From Homoserinimonas sp. OAct 916 (lineage in GTDB: Bacteria > Actinomycetota > Actinomycetes > Actinomycetales > Microbacteriaceae): DNA of 64,000 bases. Both the position numbers and the translations under genes were made by a program. The first letter of the stretch is position 1, and every line of letters begins with the position of its first letter. The notes below the pieces were generated by a model, which saw only the letters and a list, made by a program, of their open reading frames with translations, had not been told where the DNA came from and made no database searches. Below, piece after piece: positions 34,690 through 43,639 of the stretch. Location: NCBI RefSeq assembly GCF_003260275.1, contig NZ_QJHB01000013.1:1-64000 (forward strand), given 5' to 3'.

Positions 34690-36867
34690 ATGGAAATCTG
34701 GCCTGGAACCCCCTACCCGCTCGGCGCCACCTTCACCGGCAGCGGCACGAACTTCAGCTTGTTCAGCGAGTGCGCCGAACGCGTGGAACTCTGCCTCTTC
34801 GACGACGACCGGGTCGAAACCCGGGTCGAGATGCACGAAGTCGACGGGTTCGTCTGGCATTGTTTTCTTCCCTCTGTGCAGCCAGGGCAACGCTACGGCT
34901 ATCGGGTGCACGGCGCATACGATCCCGCGAACGGGCACCGGGCCAATCCCAGTAAATTGCTGCTCGACCCGTATGCGAAAGCGACCGATGGCGACATCGA
35001 CTGGAATCAGTCGCTGTTCTCCTACGAGTTCGGTGATCCAGATTCCCGTAACGACGAAGATTCGGCACCACACATGATGCTCGGGGTCGTCATCAATCCC
35101 TATTTCGATTGGGAGGGCGACCGGCACCCGAAGACGCCGTATAGCGAAACGTTCATCTACGAGGCGCATGTGAAGGGGATGACCGCGTTGCACCCGGACG
35201 TGCCCGAACCGCTGCGCGGAACCTACGCCGCCCTCGGGCATCCAGCGGTCATCGACCATCTGGTGAAACTGGGGGTCACCGCAATCGAGTTGATGCCAGT
35301 TCATCAGTTCGTGCATGACAAGACTCTGATTGAAAATGGCCTGACCAACTACTGGGGGTACAACACGATCGCGTTTCTTGCACCGCATCGGGAGTACTAC
35401 TCGGGAGACAACCCCGGCCAGCAGGTGCAAGAGTTCAAGACCATGGTGCGTGCCCTCCACGTTGCGGGTATCGAAGTGATCCTCGATGTGGTTTACAACC
35501 ACACCGCCGAAGGCAACCACATGGGGCCCACACTGTCCTTCCGAGGCATCGACAACTCCGCGTACTACCGCCTGGACGAGGATGACCCGCGGCACTATGT
35601 CGACTACACCGGCACCGGAAACACCTTGAACGTGCGCCATCCCCATGCGTTGCAACTGATCATGGACTCGCTGCGTTACTGGGTGGTGGAGATGCACGTC
35701 GACGGGTTCCGATTCGACCTCGCCTCGACCCTCGCCCGCGAGTTCTACGACGTGGATAGATTGTCGACCTTCTTCGAGCTGGTTCAGCAGGACCCGGTGG
35801 TCTCCCAGGTGAAGCTCATCGCCGAGCCGTGGGATGTCGGGCCCGGCGGTTACCAGGTTGGCAACTTCCCGTCATTGTGGTCTGAGTGGAACGGGAAGTA
35901 CCGAGACACGGTGCGCGACTTCTGGCGCGGTGAACCGTCGACGCTCGGCGAGTTCGCCTCGCGGTTGACCGGGTCTTCCGACCTGTACGAGCATTCGGGG
36001 CGCCGGCCGGTCGCGTCGATCAACTTCGTGACCGCGCACGACGGGTTCACCCTGCGCGACCTGGTCTCCTACAACGAGAAGCACAATGAGGCCAACGGCG
36101 AGAACAACAAGGACGGCGAATCGTTCAACCGGTCGTGGAACATGGGGGTGGAGGGGCCGACCGACGACCCCGTCATCCTCGGCCGCAGGGCTCGTGCCCA
36201 GCGCAACTTCATCGCCACACTGTTGCTCTCTCAAGGGGTGCCGATGTTGTTGCACGGCGATGAGTTGGGCCGCACCCAATCGGGTAACAACAATACTTAT
36301 GCACAGGATTCGGAGCTGAGCTGGATCAATTGGGATGCCGCCGACGAACCGCTGTCGGAGTTCACCTCCATGGTGGCGGCGTTACGCAGTGCCCACCCGA
36401 CCTTTCGGCGCAGTCGATTCTTCGACGGGCGTCCGGTGCACCGCGGGGAGGGCGAACCGTTACCCGACATCGTCTGGCTGACCTTCGACGGTGAACCGAT
36501 GGAACCGGAGAACTGGGATGTGTCGCTGGAGCGCTCGGTCGGGGTCTTCCTGAATGGCCAGGGCATCCGCGAGGTGGATTCGCGCGGAATCCCGGTGGTC
36601 GATGTGAACTTCCTGCTCTATTTCAACGCGGACGAGAACGAGGTCGAGTTCACGATCCCCGGCGAGGAATACGGCGCCGAGTGGGAGATCGTGATCGACA
36701 CCGCCGGAAGCGGGGCCGACACGGTTCCCCGACCCGCTGGGGCACGGCATCCCGTAGCCGGTCGATCTATGACCGTACTGCGTGTGTTGAAGGGGGAACC
36801 TGCCGGCCCGCCCGCCGACTCTGCGGAGGCATCGGTGGCCTTCCTCGCCCGAGATTCCGCGGACTGA
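34690..36867 (+). CDS. glgX: Glycogen debranching enzyme GlgX
   Basis: 725 residues; the ATG follows GGAGGACAC. An N-terminal CBM48 (about 5-100; PLGATFTGSGTNFSLFSECAE) precedes the GH13 barrel: ELMPVHQFV, VYNHTAEGNHMGP, the nucleophile Asp in DGFRFDLAS, the acid/base Glu in LIAEPWDVGPGGYQVG, and FVTAHDGFTLRDLVSYNEKHNEAN. It hydrolyses alpha-1,6 branches of limit dextrins during glycogen and trehalose metabolism. No other glycogen gene is beside it. Confidence 0.95.
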   Translation: MEIWPGTPYPLGATFTGSGTNFSLFSECAERVELCLFDDDRVETRVEMHEVDGFVWHCFLPSVQPGQRYGYRVHGAYDPANGHRANPSKLLLDPYAKATDGDIDWNQSLFSYEFGDPDSRNDEDSAPHMMLGVVINPYFDWEGDRHPKTPYSETFIYEAHVKGMTALHPDVPEPLRGTYAALGHPAVIDHLVKLGVTAIELMPVHQFVHDKTLIENGLTNYWGYNTIAFLAPHREYYSGDNPGQQVQEFKTMVRALHVAGIEVILDVVYNHTAEGNHMGPTLSFRGIDNSAYYRLDEDDPRHYVDYTGTGNTLNVRHPHALQLIMDSLRYWVVEMHVDGFRFDLASTLAREFYDVDRLSTFFELVQQDPVVSQVKLIAEPWDVGPGGYQVGNFPSLWSEWNGKYRDTVRDFWRGEPSTLGEFASRLTGSSDLYEHSGRRPVASINFVTAHDGFTLRDLVSYNEKHNEANGENNKDGESFNRSWNMGVEGPTDDPVILGRRARAQRNFIATLLLSQGVPMLLHGDELGRTQSGNNNTYAQDSELSWINWDAADEPLSEFTSMVAALRSAHPTFRRSRFFDGRPVHRGEGEPLPDIVWLTFDGEPMEPENWDVSLERSVGVFLNGQGIREVDSRGIPVVDVNFLLYFNADENEVEFTIPGEEYGAEWEIVIDTAGSGADTVPRPAGARHPVAGRSMTVLRVLKGEPAGPPADSAEASVAFLARDSAD

Positions 36868-36879
36868 CTCGGCCTGATG

Positions 36880-36944
36880 AAGTGGCCCGCGAAGCGACGG
36901 GGCGTGCGTGAACGGCGCATGAACGTGCGGAGTGCGGGCTACTT
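36880..36944. terminator. Long-loop hairpin between glgX and dinB
   Basis: AAGTGGCCCGC (36880-36890) pairs with GCGGGCTACTT (36934-36944) with one G-T wobble. The 43-base loop is GC-rich and can fold further. The right arm overlaps the dinB stop codon. It is a possible bidirectional terminator for the two convergent genes, but it has no T-run. Confidence 0.3.
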
Positions 36945-38186
36945 CTCCGGCTGCTGACGCGGGTCTGCCACCACATCAGCCCGGCGCAGCAGCGACGCCG
37001 GCCCGAGCAGCCCGCGACCGAAGCGCGAACTCACGTCGTCGATGGTGCGCTCCGCATCGCGCCAGCTGTCATCCTCATCCCACAGGCCGATCTGGCCGCT
37101 GCCTCCGGAAGAGAGCTGTTCCACCCGCACCCCGATCAGCCGCACGGGTGGATGGGCGCCCAACGCCCGATAGCTGGCGCTGACCTCCTCGTGAATGCGG
37201 CGACCCAGGTCTGTTGGTTCGGCCAGTGTGCGCGATCGGGTCAGGGTCGAGAAGTCGTCGTAGCGCAGCTTCAGAACGACCGTGCGCGCAGTGACCCCAG
37301 CCTCGCGCAAACGCACCGCGACCTGATTGGACTGCCGCAGCAGTTCACGCAACAACAGCTCTGAATCCCGTTGGTCCACCTCGAAGGTCACCTCGTGTCC
37401 GATGCTCTTCTCCGGATTGCCGACCGTTACCGGTCGCGGATCGATGCCGTTGGCGAGCTCGTGCATCTTGTTTCCCGCCGCCGCACCGACCGTGCGCTGC
37501 AGAACGGAGACGGGGGTCGCCGCGACGTCACCGATGGTGCGCAGTCCGCGGGCGAGCAGACTCGACTCGGTGGCCGCTCCCACCCCCCAGAGTGCGCCCA
37601 CAGGCAGCGGGTGAAGAAACGCCAAGGTCTGTTCGTCGGGGATCACGAGCATCCCGTCCGGCTTGGCTCGCCCAGAAGCGAGCTTCGCCACGAATTTCGT
37701 CGACGCGGCCCCAACAGAGCACGCCAGCCCGGTCTCGACGCGCACCCGGCTGCGGATCAGCTCGCCGATGTCGGCGGGGGTGCCGTGAACGCCACCCGCA
37801 CCGGCGACGTCAAGAAACGCCTCATCAATTCCCAGACGTTCCACCATTGGGGTCATCTCGTCGAAGATCGCCATCACCTTCGCCGAAAGCATCCGGTACT
37901 TCTCGAAATGCGGCTCCAACACGATCAGATTCGGGCACCGCCTGAGCGCCTGGGCGAGCGGCATCGCCGACCGCACACCGAACTTGCGGGCCGGGTAGTT
38001 TGCCGCGGTCACCACCGATCGCGCGGATCGCCCGGCGACCGCCACCGGCCGGTCAACAAGGTGCGGATGCTCAAGCAATTCGACCGATGCGAAGAAGGCG
38101 TCGAGATCAACGTGCAGGATTGTTGCCGTGGAGCTGTCGACGGATGCCGCACTCACCTGCCTGGCACTGCCGTCCTGCTTGCTCAC
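36939..38186 (-). CDS. dinB: DNA polymerase IV (Y family)
   Basis: 415 residues. The Y-family catalytic motifs are HVDLDAFFASVE (first Asp pair, 25-36) and LGIDEAFLDVAG (second Asp-Glu); the steric-gate position is the Phe pair after DLDA. The finger/palm segments (RSVVTAANYPARKFGVRSAMPLAQA) and the little-finger region (VTFEVDQRDSELLLRELLRQ) are intact. It is an error-prone translesion polymerase lacking proofreading. No LexA box is visible in the short upstream region. Confidence 0.95.
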   Translation of the reverse strand: MSKQDGSARQVSAASVDSSTATILHVDLDAFFASVELLEHPHLVDRPVAVAGRSARSVVTAANYPARKFGVRSAMPLAQALRRCPNLIVLEPHFEKYRMLSAKVMAIFDEMTPMVERLGIDEAFLDVAGAGGVHGTPADIGELIRSRVRVETGLACSVGAASTKFVAKLASGRAKPDGMLVIPDEQTLAFLHPLPVGALWGVGAATESSLLARGLRTIGDVAATPVSVLQRTVGAAAGNKMHELANGIDPRPVTVGNPEKSIGHEVTFEVDQRDSELLLRELLRQSNQVAVRLREAGVTARTVVLKLRYDDFSTLTRSRTLAEPTDLGRRIHEEVSASYRALGAHPPVRLIGVRVEQLSSGGSGQIGLWDEDDSWRDAERTIDDVSSRFGRGLLGPASLLRRADVVADPRQQPEK

Positions 38187-38248
38187 CTGTTCAGGCTAAC
38201 GCCTGCACCTGCCCTGCGCCCGTATGAGAATGGCGTGCCTCTGGGAGG

Positions 38249-38758
38249 TCACTCCTCGAGAAGCTGACCACGCAGGTAGGCGGCCTGCCCCGCGTGCTGC
38301 AGGTCATCGGAGATGACACTGACAAGGCGCACTCCAAGCGTGACCGGCGGGTTCCACCCCTCGTCCACCACACGATCCAGATCACCCGAGTCGAGTGCAG
38401 CCACCTGGCGCACCGTGCGCTCCGTAACTGCGTCGTGATAATCGAGCAGCAGTTGGGCTGACTGCACCTGTACCCGGGTCACCTCATCGGCGCTGTGGCC
38501 ATAGCCGGTTGCCAGCTTCTCGAATGGCAGACCAAACCGTGTGTACCATCCGTCGTCCAGCCAGAGTTGCGGCAGGTCGAACGCATCGGCCACGTGATCG
38601 TCCTGCACCCGGGTCAGATGCCAAATGAGCCATGCGATGGTGTTGCCCCGAGCATAGGCACGCCACCGCAGTTGTTCCGCGCTCAACCCCCGAACCGAGT
38701 GGTGCACCGATTGCTGCACGCGCTCGAATCCGTCGTTCAGTATCTCTGTTGCTTCCAC
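38249..38758 (-). CDS. DinB/DUF664-family protein
   Basis: 169 residues from the GTG at 38758, which has GAGGAGG five bases upstream. It is a four-helix bundle of the DinB/YfiT superfamily, with likely metal-ligand histidines in IAWLIWHLTRVQDDHV and in SDDLQHAGQAAYLRGQL. Relatives include mycothiol- or bacillithiol-dependent transferases; the thiol substrate here is inferred. The remnant of a DUF664 gene lies head-to-head about 100 bases away. Confidence 0.8.
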   Translation of the reverse strand: MEATEILNDGFERVQQSVHHSVRGLSAEQLRWRAYARGNTIAWLIWHLTRVQDDHVADAFDLPQLWLDDGWYTRFGLPFEKLATGYGHSADEVTRVQVQSAQLLLDYHDAVTERTVRQVAALDSGDLDRVVDEGWNPPVTLGVRLVSVISDDLQHAGQAAYLRGQLLEE

Positions 38759-38855
38759 GGGAGCCTCCTCACCGGCGACTCCCCCAGTCTGGCCTGTGCC
38801 ACCCCACGGCGGCAGGCCTGATTCCTTGCCACGGCCACGGCCACGGCGGCAATGA

Positions 38856-39188
38856 TGGTCAGAACCTCCACCAGCGTCAGTTGCCAAGAGGCTCGGTCCA
38901 GTTACCGAGGTCGTCGAACAAGACCGGGACTGGGAGTTCCACACCGTAGTGCACGACGATCCCGATGAGCTGCGCGCCCTGTATCGGGCTGCATGCAGCC
39001 GCAGTCGTCACGCGCTGGCGGAGGCCAAGTTGGATCTCTCGGTTGGCGTCAACCGTGACGGACGGCGGTGGAACCTGCGTTGGATCTTGACCCATCTCAG
39101 TGAAGAGACGGCCAGGCACAATGGCCACGCTGACCTCCTTCGTGAAGCGCCGGTTGCGCCAGCGGCGGGAAGTAGAGTGGCGCCATGA
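38856..39188 (+). pseudogene. 5'-truncated DUF664 (DinB-like) gene
   Basis: The frame is open from just after a TGA at 38853-38855 and reads through VVEQDRDWEFHTVVHDDPDELRALYR..., then RWILTHLSEETARHNGHADLLREA. That is the C-terminal half of a typical DUF664 protein (about 165 residues), where the final His-rich helix EETARHNGHADLLRE carries metal ligands. The N-terminal helices with the first His ligand are missing, and no start codon with a ribosome binding site precedes the conserved part (a GTG at 38949 is internal). Its stop overlaps the next gene (ATGA). Confidence 0.65.
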
Positions 39189-39628
39189 GACCACTGATGA
39201 TCCCGTCGCGCCCAATTCGTATCGCATTGTTTGTGGTGGCATGGTTCAACCTTCTCTCGGCGCTGGCCGGAATGGCTGGACTCACCCTGGGCGGCGGACT
39301 CGGCATCCCGTTGGAATGGATCGAGGGAAGTATCTTCACGTCGTACTTCTGGCCCGGCATCATCCTCGGCGTGGTTGTCGGTGGTATCCAGGTGCTCGCG
39401 GTCATCGCCCAGTACGGCAGGTTCGCACTTGCGTGGGGACTGCACGCCGCGGCCGGGCTGGTGATGATGATCTGGATCTTCGTGGAACTCGCCATTATGC
39501 TCGTGTGGTCCCCACTCCACGGCATATACTTCACCACCGGGCTAATTCAAATAATCTTCGCCGTGCTCGCATTAGGTGCCTGGCCCGTTCCGTTCCTGCA
39601 GCGTTCTCGCACCGTTTCGGGCAAGTAG
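39185..39628 (+). CDS. Hypothetical four-helix membrane protein
   Basis: 147 residues with hydrophobic segments at about 10-36, 52-74, 80-105 and 113-138. Not recognised. The ATG overlaps the stop of the DUF664 remnant, so it was probably translationally coupled to that gene when intact. Confidence 0.65.
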   Translation: MRPLMIPSRPIRIALFVVAWFNLLSALAGMAGLTLGGGLGIPLEWIEGSIFTSYFWPGIILGVVVGGIQVLAVIAQYGRFALAWGLHAAAGLVMMIWIFVELAIMLVWSPLHGIYFTTGLIQIIFAVLALGAWPVPFLQRSRTVSGK

Positions 39629-39853
39629 TTCCATAGGTTCTTACCAAATTCTTGTGCAGGCCGATCCGCCACCAGGCCGGATTTCACTGTTCAACGTGAA
39701 GCAGACTACAGGGCATTTCTCGAGGACTTCCCGCATGCTGACCCGTGGGTTCAAGCGGTGCTTTATGCTGTACTGGCGAATGCTTGTTCGGGGTTGGATC
39801 AGAGGCTGAGAAAGTCCTCCAGCCACATCTGCGGCGCTCCGCACGCAAGTTGA
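39629..39853 (+). pseudogene. Possible gene remnant in frame after the membrane protein
   Basis: In the same frame after the TAG at 39626, an open stretch to the TGA at 39851-39853 contains FTVQREADYRAFLEDFPHADP and WVQAVLYAVLANACSGLDQRL, which looks like genuine helical protein. There is no start codon with a ribosome binding site. The family is not recognised, so it may be chance. Confidence 0.25.
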
Positions 39854-39864
39854 TCATCAAAGGG

Positions 39865-40089
39865 TCAGACGTCCGAGTTCCGAGGATGATTGCGGGCAAC
39901 ACGCTCGTTCCCACGCTGGTAGTTGCCCGTGACGCGGGCCATGAGCGATTGCGCCTCGTGCGTTTCGACATCGGCCAGGAAGCACTCTGCCGCGGCTGCT
40001 CGGAGCGTTGTCGCTCGACGACCGTGGTGGCGAATCACCACATCGCTGCCGATCACCTGATATTCGAAGCCTCCGGGAGAACCAGCCAT
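39865..40089 (-). CDS. Small conserved hypothetical protein
   Basis: 74 residues from the ATG at 40089, with GAGGAAG about nine bases upstream. The sequence (GFEYQVIGSDVVIRHHGRRATTLR, VETHEAQSLMARVTGNYQRGNERVARNHPRN) has the look of a small, highly conserved actinobacterial protein ending in the basic GNYKRGNER-x-ARNHPRN motif. Function unknown; the basic end suggests nucleic acid binding. Confidence 0.7.
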   Translation of the reverse strand: MAGSPGGFEYQVIGSDVVIRHHGRRATTLRAAAAECFLADVETHEAQSLMARVTGNYQRGNERVARNHPRNSDV

Positions 40090-40233
40090 AGGAGTATTCT
40101 TCCTCACCGCGGAACGCCGCACCACCAATGCCGGCGAGGGGCCCCGGTGAGCCCATCTCGCGTCTCGCCACCCCACGCTGGTTCTCACCGCACTGACCGC
40201 GCGCCGCGATCAGAATCTCAAATTTATCGCATC

Positions 40234-40248
40234 AACACTTCATGTGTT
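40234..40248. promoter_or_regulatory. Palindromic candidate operator before the ArsR-like gene
   Basis: AACAC-TTCAT-GTGTT is a perfect 5+5+5 inverted repeat. It abuts the -10-like TATATT at 40248-40253, so a bound repressor would block RNA polymerase. Autoregulation by the following regulator is inferred. Confidence 0.5.
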
Positions 40249-40278
40249 ATATTCTTCTGACAGGTGCAAGGAGAAGCG

Positions 40279-40584
40279 ATGGATGCAGAAGAGCTGGCGA
40301 AACGCCTCACGGCTATCGCGAGCGTACAGCGCCTTCGGATTCTTGCGAACCTCGCGGCAGGCACGGTGCACGTCAGCGAGTTGGCCCGCCGCGTGGGCAT
40401 GAGCAGAGCTCTCCTCTATATGCACCTGACCAAGCTCGAGGAGGCCGGCTATGTGGCGGGGCACCTCGAACTCTCCGAGGATGGCAAAGCCCTCAAGATA
40501 TTTCAGATCGTGCCGTTCAGTCTGACAATCGACCAAGCTGCGGTGACCGCAGCGGTCGCCGCGACCAACGAAAGTGAGAAATGA
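40279..40584 (+). CDS. ArsR-like winged-helix regulator
   Basis: 101 residues from the ATG at 40279, with AAGGAG five bases upstream. The wHTH spans about 5-75 (SVQRLRILANLAAGTVHVSELARRVGMSRALLYMHLTKLEEAGYV). There are no cysteines, so it is not a classical arsenic or metal sensor. It is followed one base later by a small membrane protein, and both are probably controlled from the palindromic promoter. Likely partner function: control of the neighbouring gene. Confidence 0.85.
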   Translation: MDAEELAKRLTAIASVQRLRILANLAAGTVHVSELARRVGMSRALLYMHLTKLEEAGYVAGHLELSEDGKALKIFQIVPFSLTIDQAAVTAAVAATNESEK

Positions 40585-40585
40585 C

Positions 40586-40831
40586 ATGGACGCCTACACC
40601 CCGTGGTTCGCCTACATCCCGTGGTTCGCGTGGATCGCGATAGTTGGAATTGTCGTCTGGGGCATCACAGTGATTGTCGGGACTTTCGGCTCCGGCCGCG
40701 GTAAGAAATCCGACGACCTCGCCAAAGCCATCGAGGAGAACGCCGCGACCAACAGAGCCCTGCTCGCCAAGATGGAGGGCATTGACCACCGGCTCGGCGC
40801 CGTCGAGAAGACGCTCAACGATATCCCGTAG
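40586..40831 (+). CDS. Small single-pass membrane protein
   Basis: 81 residues: a Trp/Tyr-rich N-terminus and transmembrane helix (about 8-34), a Gly-Arg-Gly-Lys-Lys stop-transfer, then a short cytosolic coiled-coil-like helix (IEENAATNRALLAKMEGIDHRL). It starts one base after the regulator's stop, so the two are co-translated. Regulator plus small membrane protein pairs are common in actinobacteria, often sensing envelope state; the role here is unknown. Confidence 0.75.
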   Translation: MDAYTPWFAYIPWFAWIAIVGIVVWGITVIVGTFGSGRGKKSDDLAKAIEENAATNRALLAKMEGIDHRLGAVEKTLNDIP

Positions 40832-40877
40832 TCGCCAACCGGCCCAGGCTGCGCCCAGTCAACGTGGCGCGGTTGTT

Positions 40878-41840
40878 TCAGACCAGATGCGCGCGGAACG
40901 TATTCAGCGCCAACGCGTCATCTTCCCAGGCGCCGCCTTCATGCCCGTTGTATGGCCACACTGTGATCTTCTTTGGTCCGGCATACGCGTTGAAGGCACC
41001 GAAGACCGTCGATGGAGGGCAGGTCGCATCCATCAGCGCGACAGTCATGGTCAGGGGCGCGGAGGCCCGGCGGGCGAAGTTCACCCCGTCGAAATATGCC
41101 AACGTCTCCTGCACCTGCGTCGCCCGATCGCGGTTGGTCGCGAGGAACCCCCCGATCTCCTTGTACGGCATCTCGTCGGTGATGACCGTCGCGCGCGGAA
41201 AGTCGCACAAGAATGGCACTCGAGCAACCGCTGCCGCGATATCGGGCACGAGGCCGGCTGCGGCGAGCGCGATCCCGCCGCCCTGGCTTGTTCCCATCAC
41301 GCCGATCCGGTTGCCATCGACCAGATCCAGGCTTCGGGCGGCGTCAATCGCGCGAACCGCGTCGGCGAAGACCCTTCGGTAGTAGTAGGTTTCGCGCGAA
41401 TCGATTCCGCGAGTCAGAAACCCGGGCGCGTGCGGCCCGCTGCCTGCCTCGTCACCCGTGGCGGCAGTGCTGCCCCACCAGCCCTGTCCGCGCGTGTCCA
41501 TCTCGAAGTGTGCGAATCCGGCCGATGCCCAGAGCAGGTTCTCGTAGGCCTGTCCTCGCCCTCGGCCGTAGCCGTGGTACTGCACCAATGTGGGCAGAGG
41601 CCCTGCCGCGCCCGCCGGAACCCGCAGCCATGCTTTGATCGGCTGCCCGCCGAACCCGGGAAACGTCACATCGAACACGTCGAGAGTGAGTAGCCCCGAA
41701 GCCACCCGGTCGACCGTGACGTGCAATGAGTGCAGCCGCGTCTCGGCGAGAGTCGTCGCCCAGAACGAATCAAAATCGGCAGGGTCGGCCTGACTGCTGC
41801 GGTAATCACGGAGTTCTGCTTCAGCTAAGTCGATGAACAT
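40878..41840 (-). CDS. Acetyl esterase, AXE1/cephalosporin-C deacetylase family
   Basis: 320 residues, alpha/beta-hydrolase of carbohydrate esterase family 7. The nucleophile elbow is GTSQGG, the charge-relay Asp is in ALMDATCPPSTVFGAFNAY, and the His in PYNGHEGG near the C-terminus. The oxyanion region LVQYHGYGRGRG is conserved. It removes acetyl groups from acetylated xylo-oligosaccharides and related esters in the cytosol (no signal peptide). No xylan genes are nearby. Confidence 0.92.
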   Translation of the reverse strand: MFIDLAEAELRDYRSSQADPADFDSFWATTLAETRLHSLHVTVDRVASGLLTLDVFDVTFPGFGGQPIKAWLRVPAGAAGPLPTLVQYHGYGRGRGQAYENLLWASAGFAHFEMDTRGQGWWGSTAATGDEAGSGPHAPGFLTRGIDSRETYYYRRVFADAVRAIDAARSLDLVDGNRIGVMGTSQGGGIALAAAGLVPDIAAAVARVPFLCDFPRATVITDEMPYKEIGGFLATNRDRATQVQETLAYFDGVNFARRASAPLTMTVALMDATCPPSTVFGAFNAYAGPKKITVWPYNGHEGGAWEDDALALNTFRAHLV

Positions 41841-41947
41841 GGATCACAGCTTACGGCCGCAGGCAGCCTCGATTCCGGTGCTCTCGATTCGTTCGCCCGG
41901 GCAACCGACGATAATGGGAGAGAACGAATGAGGAGGGTCCCCAATTC

Positions 41948-43639
41948 ATGAGCAGCAATGCAGCACGCCCGTGGTTGAGCAGCTACGTCGACGGTGTTCC
42001 CGCCGACATCGATATACCCACAGGCAGCCTCGTCGACATGGTGTTCGACGCCGTGCACCGGTTTGGGCGCGAGGTCGCGCTGGAGTTCTTCGGGGCGACC
42101 ACCACCTATGCGGAACTCGGCAACCAGATCAACAGGGTCGCCGAGGGGCTCAGGTTCCTCGGGGTGAAAAAGGGTGACCGGGTAGCCATCGTGTTACCCA
42201 ACTGCCCGCAGCACGTTGTCGCGTTCTACGCCGCCCTGCGGCTCGGCGCAATCGTGGTCGAGCACAACCCGCTGTACACGGCGCGCGAGTTGCGACACCA
42301 GTTCGAAGATCACGGTGCACGCACCGTGATCGCCTGGGACAAGGTCTGCCCGCTCATCCAAGACCTGCCCGATGACCTGCAGATCACCACAGTGGTCTCG
42401 GTCGACCTGACCCGGGCGATGCCGTTGTCGAAGCGGCTGGCCCTTCGCCTGCCCGTCCCCAGGGCCAGGCGTGCCCGGCATGCCCTCACTGGGGCCGTGC
42501 GCGACACCATCCGGTGGGAGAAACTGCTCGAGAAGCGGCCCATCCGCAAGCGCCACGGCAAACGACCAGACGCGCAGGATATCGCCGTGCTGCAGTACAC
42601 CAGTGGCACCACCGGCAAGCCCAAGGGTGCCATGCTCAGCCACACCAACCTGCTGTCCAACTCGGCGCAGGGGCGGGCGTGGCTGCCCGAGATAGCCGAT
42701 GGCAAAGAGGTGGTCTATGCCGTTCTGCCCATGTTCCACGCCTACGGGATGACCCTTTGCCTGACCTTTGCGATGAGTATCGGCGCCCGCCTGGTGCTGT
42801 TTCCGAAATTCGACGCAAACCTCGTACTGGATGCCGCACGAACCCATCCGCCCACCGTGTTTCCGGCGGTGCCGCCTATCTATGAAAGTGTCGCCAACGG
42901 GGCGCGCGAGCGCGGCATCGACCTCCGCGGAATGAAACTTGCGATCTCCGGAGCCATGGGGCTGCCCGAACGCATCGCCCAGTTATGGGAGGAAACGACC
43001 GGAGGCCTGTTGATCGAAGGATACGGTCTCACCGAAGCCTCACCGGTCGCCCTGGGCAACCCGGCCGGACCCGGCCGACGCCATGGCACCGTCGGGGTGC
43101 CATTCCCGAGCACATGGGTGCGGGTGGTCGATCCGGAGAATGTCGAGCACGATCGGGCACCGGGTGAAGCCGGTGAACTTCTGATCAAGGGGCCGCAGGT
43201 CTTCCACGGCTACTGGAGCAACGCCGATGCGACCAACGCCACACTTCTCCCCGACGGCTGGTTGCGCACCGGCGACATCGTCACCATGACGGCTGACGGA
43301 TTCGTCACAGTGGTCGATCGCATCAAGGAGTTGATCATCACCGGTGGGTTCAATGTGGCGCCCTCGGAGGTGGAGGAAGTGGTGCGCCACGCGCCAGGGG
43401 TCGCCGATGTAGCAGTGGTCGGGCTCCCCTCCGACTCGGGGGGAGAGACAGTGGTCGCTGCGGTCGTGTTGGAAAAGGGGGCATCCCTCGACCAGGAGGC
43501 AATCCGCACCTTCTGCCGCACGGAGTTGTCGGCGTACAAGGTGCCGCGCACGGTGGTCGCGGTCGACGAGCTCCCGCGCTCACTGATCGGAAAGGTTCTA
43601 CGACGCGAAGTGCGACAGGCGCTGTTGGATCCCCAATGA
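41948..43639 (+). CDS. fadD: Long-chain fatty acid-CoA ligase (FadD)
   Basis: 563 residues, ANL adenylating superfamily. P-loop A3 motif YTSGTTGKPKGAMLSHTN (about 215-232), A5 YGLTEASPVALGNP, A7 GWLRTGDIV and the C-terminal A10 lysine in LIGKVLRREVRQ. It activates fatty acids to acyl-CoA with ATP. The stop overlaps the DUF1345 start (ATGA), so the two are translationally coupled. Confidence 0.93.
   Translation: MSSNAARPWLSSYVDGVPADIDIPTGSLVDMVFDAVHRFGREVALEFFGATTTYAELGNQINRVAEGLRFLGVKKGDRVAIVLPNCPQHVVAFYAALRLGAIVVEHNPLYTARELRHQFEDHGARTVIAWDKVCPLIQDLPDDLQITTVVSVDLTRAMPLSKRLALRLPVPRARRARHALTGAVRDTIRWEKLLEKRPIRKRHGKRPDAQDIAVLQYTSGTTGKPKGAMLSHTNLLSNSAQGRAWLPEIADGKEVVYAVLPMFHAYGMTLCLTFAMSIGARLVLFPKFDANLVLDAARTHPPTVFPAVPPIYESVANGARERGIDLRGMKLAISGAMGLPERIAQLWEETTGGLLIEGYGLTEASPVALGNPAGPGRRHGTVGVPFPSTWVRVVDPENVEHDRAPGEAGELLIKGPQVFHGYWSNADATNATLLPDGWLRTGDIVTMTADGFVTVVDRIKELIITGGFNVAPSEVEEVVRHAPGVADVAVVGLPSDSGGETVVAAVVLEKGASLDQEAIRTFCRTELSAYKVPRTVVAVDELPRSLIGKVLRREVRQALLDPQ

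Noticed and set aside
34567-35697. Minus-strand open frame of about 377 codons joined in frame to the GerW-like gene
   Set aside because: It is exactly antisense to glgX, whose domain content and codon bias are unambiguous; the GerW-like family core begins only at 34566.
38187-38248. LexA box ahead of dinB
   Set aside because: I looked for the actinobacterial SOS consensus CGAACRNNYGTTYG in the short upstream region and did not find it.
39745-40260. 171-codon plus-strand open frame
   Set aside because: It is antisense to the better supported small gene at 39865-40089 and has a Cys/His/Arg-rich composition.
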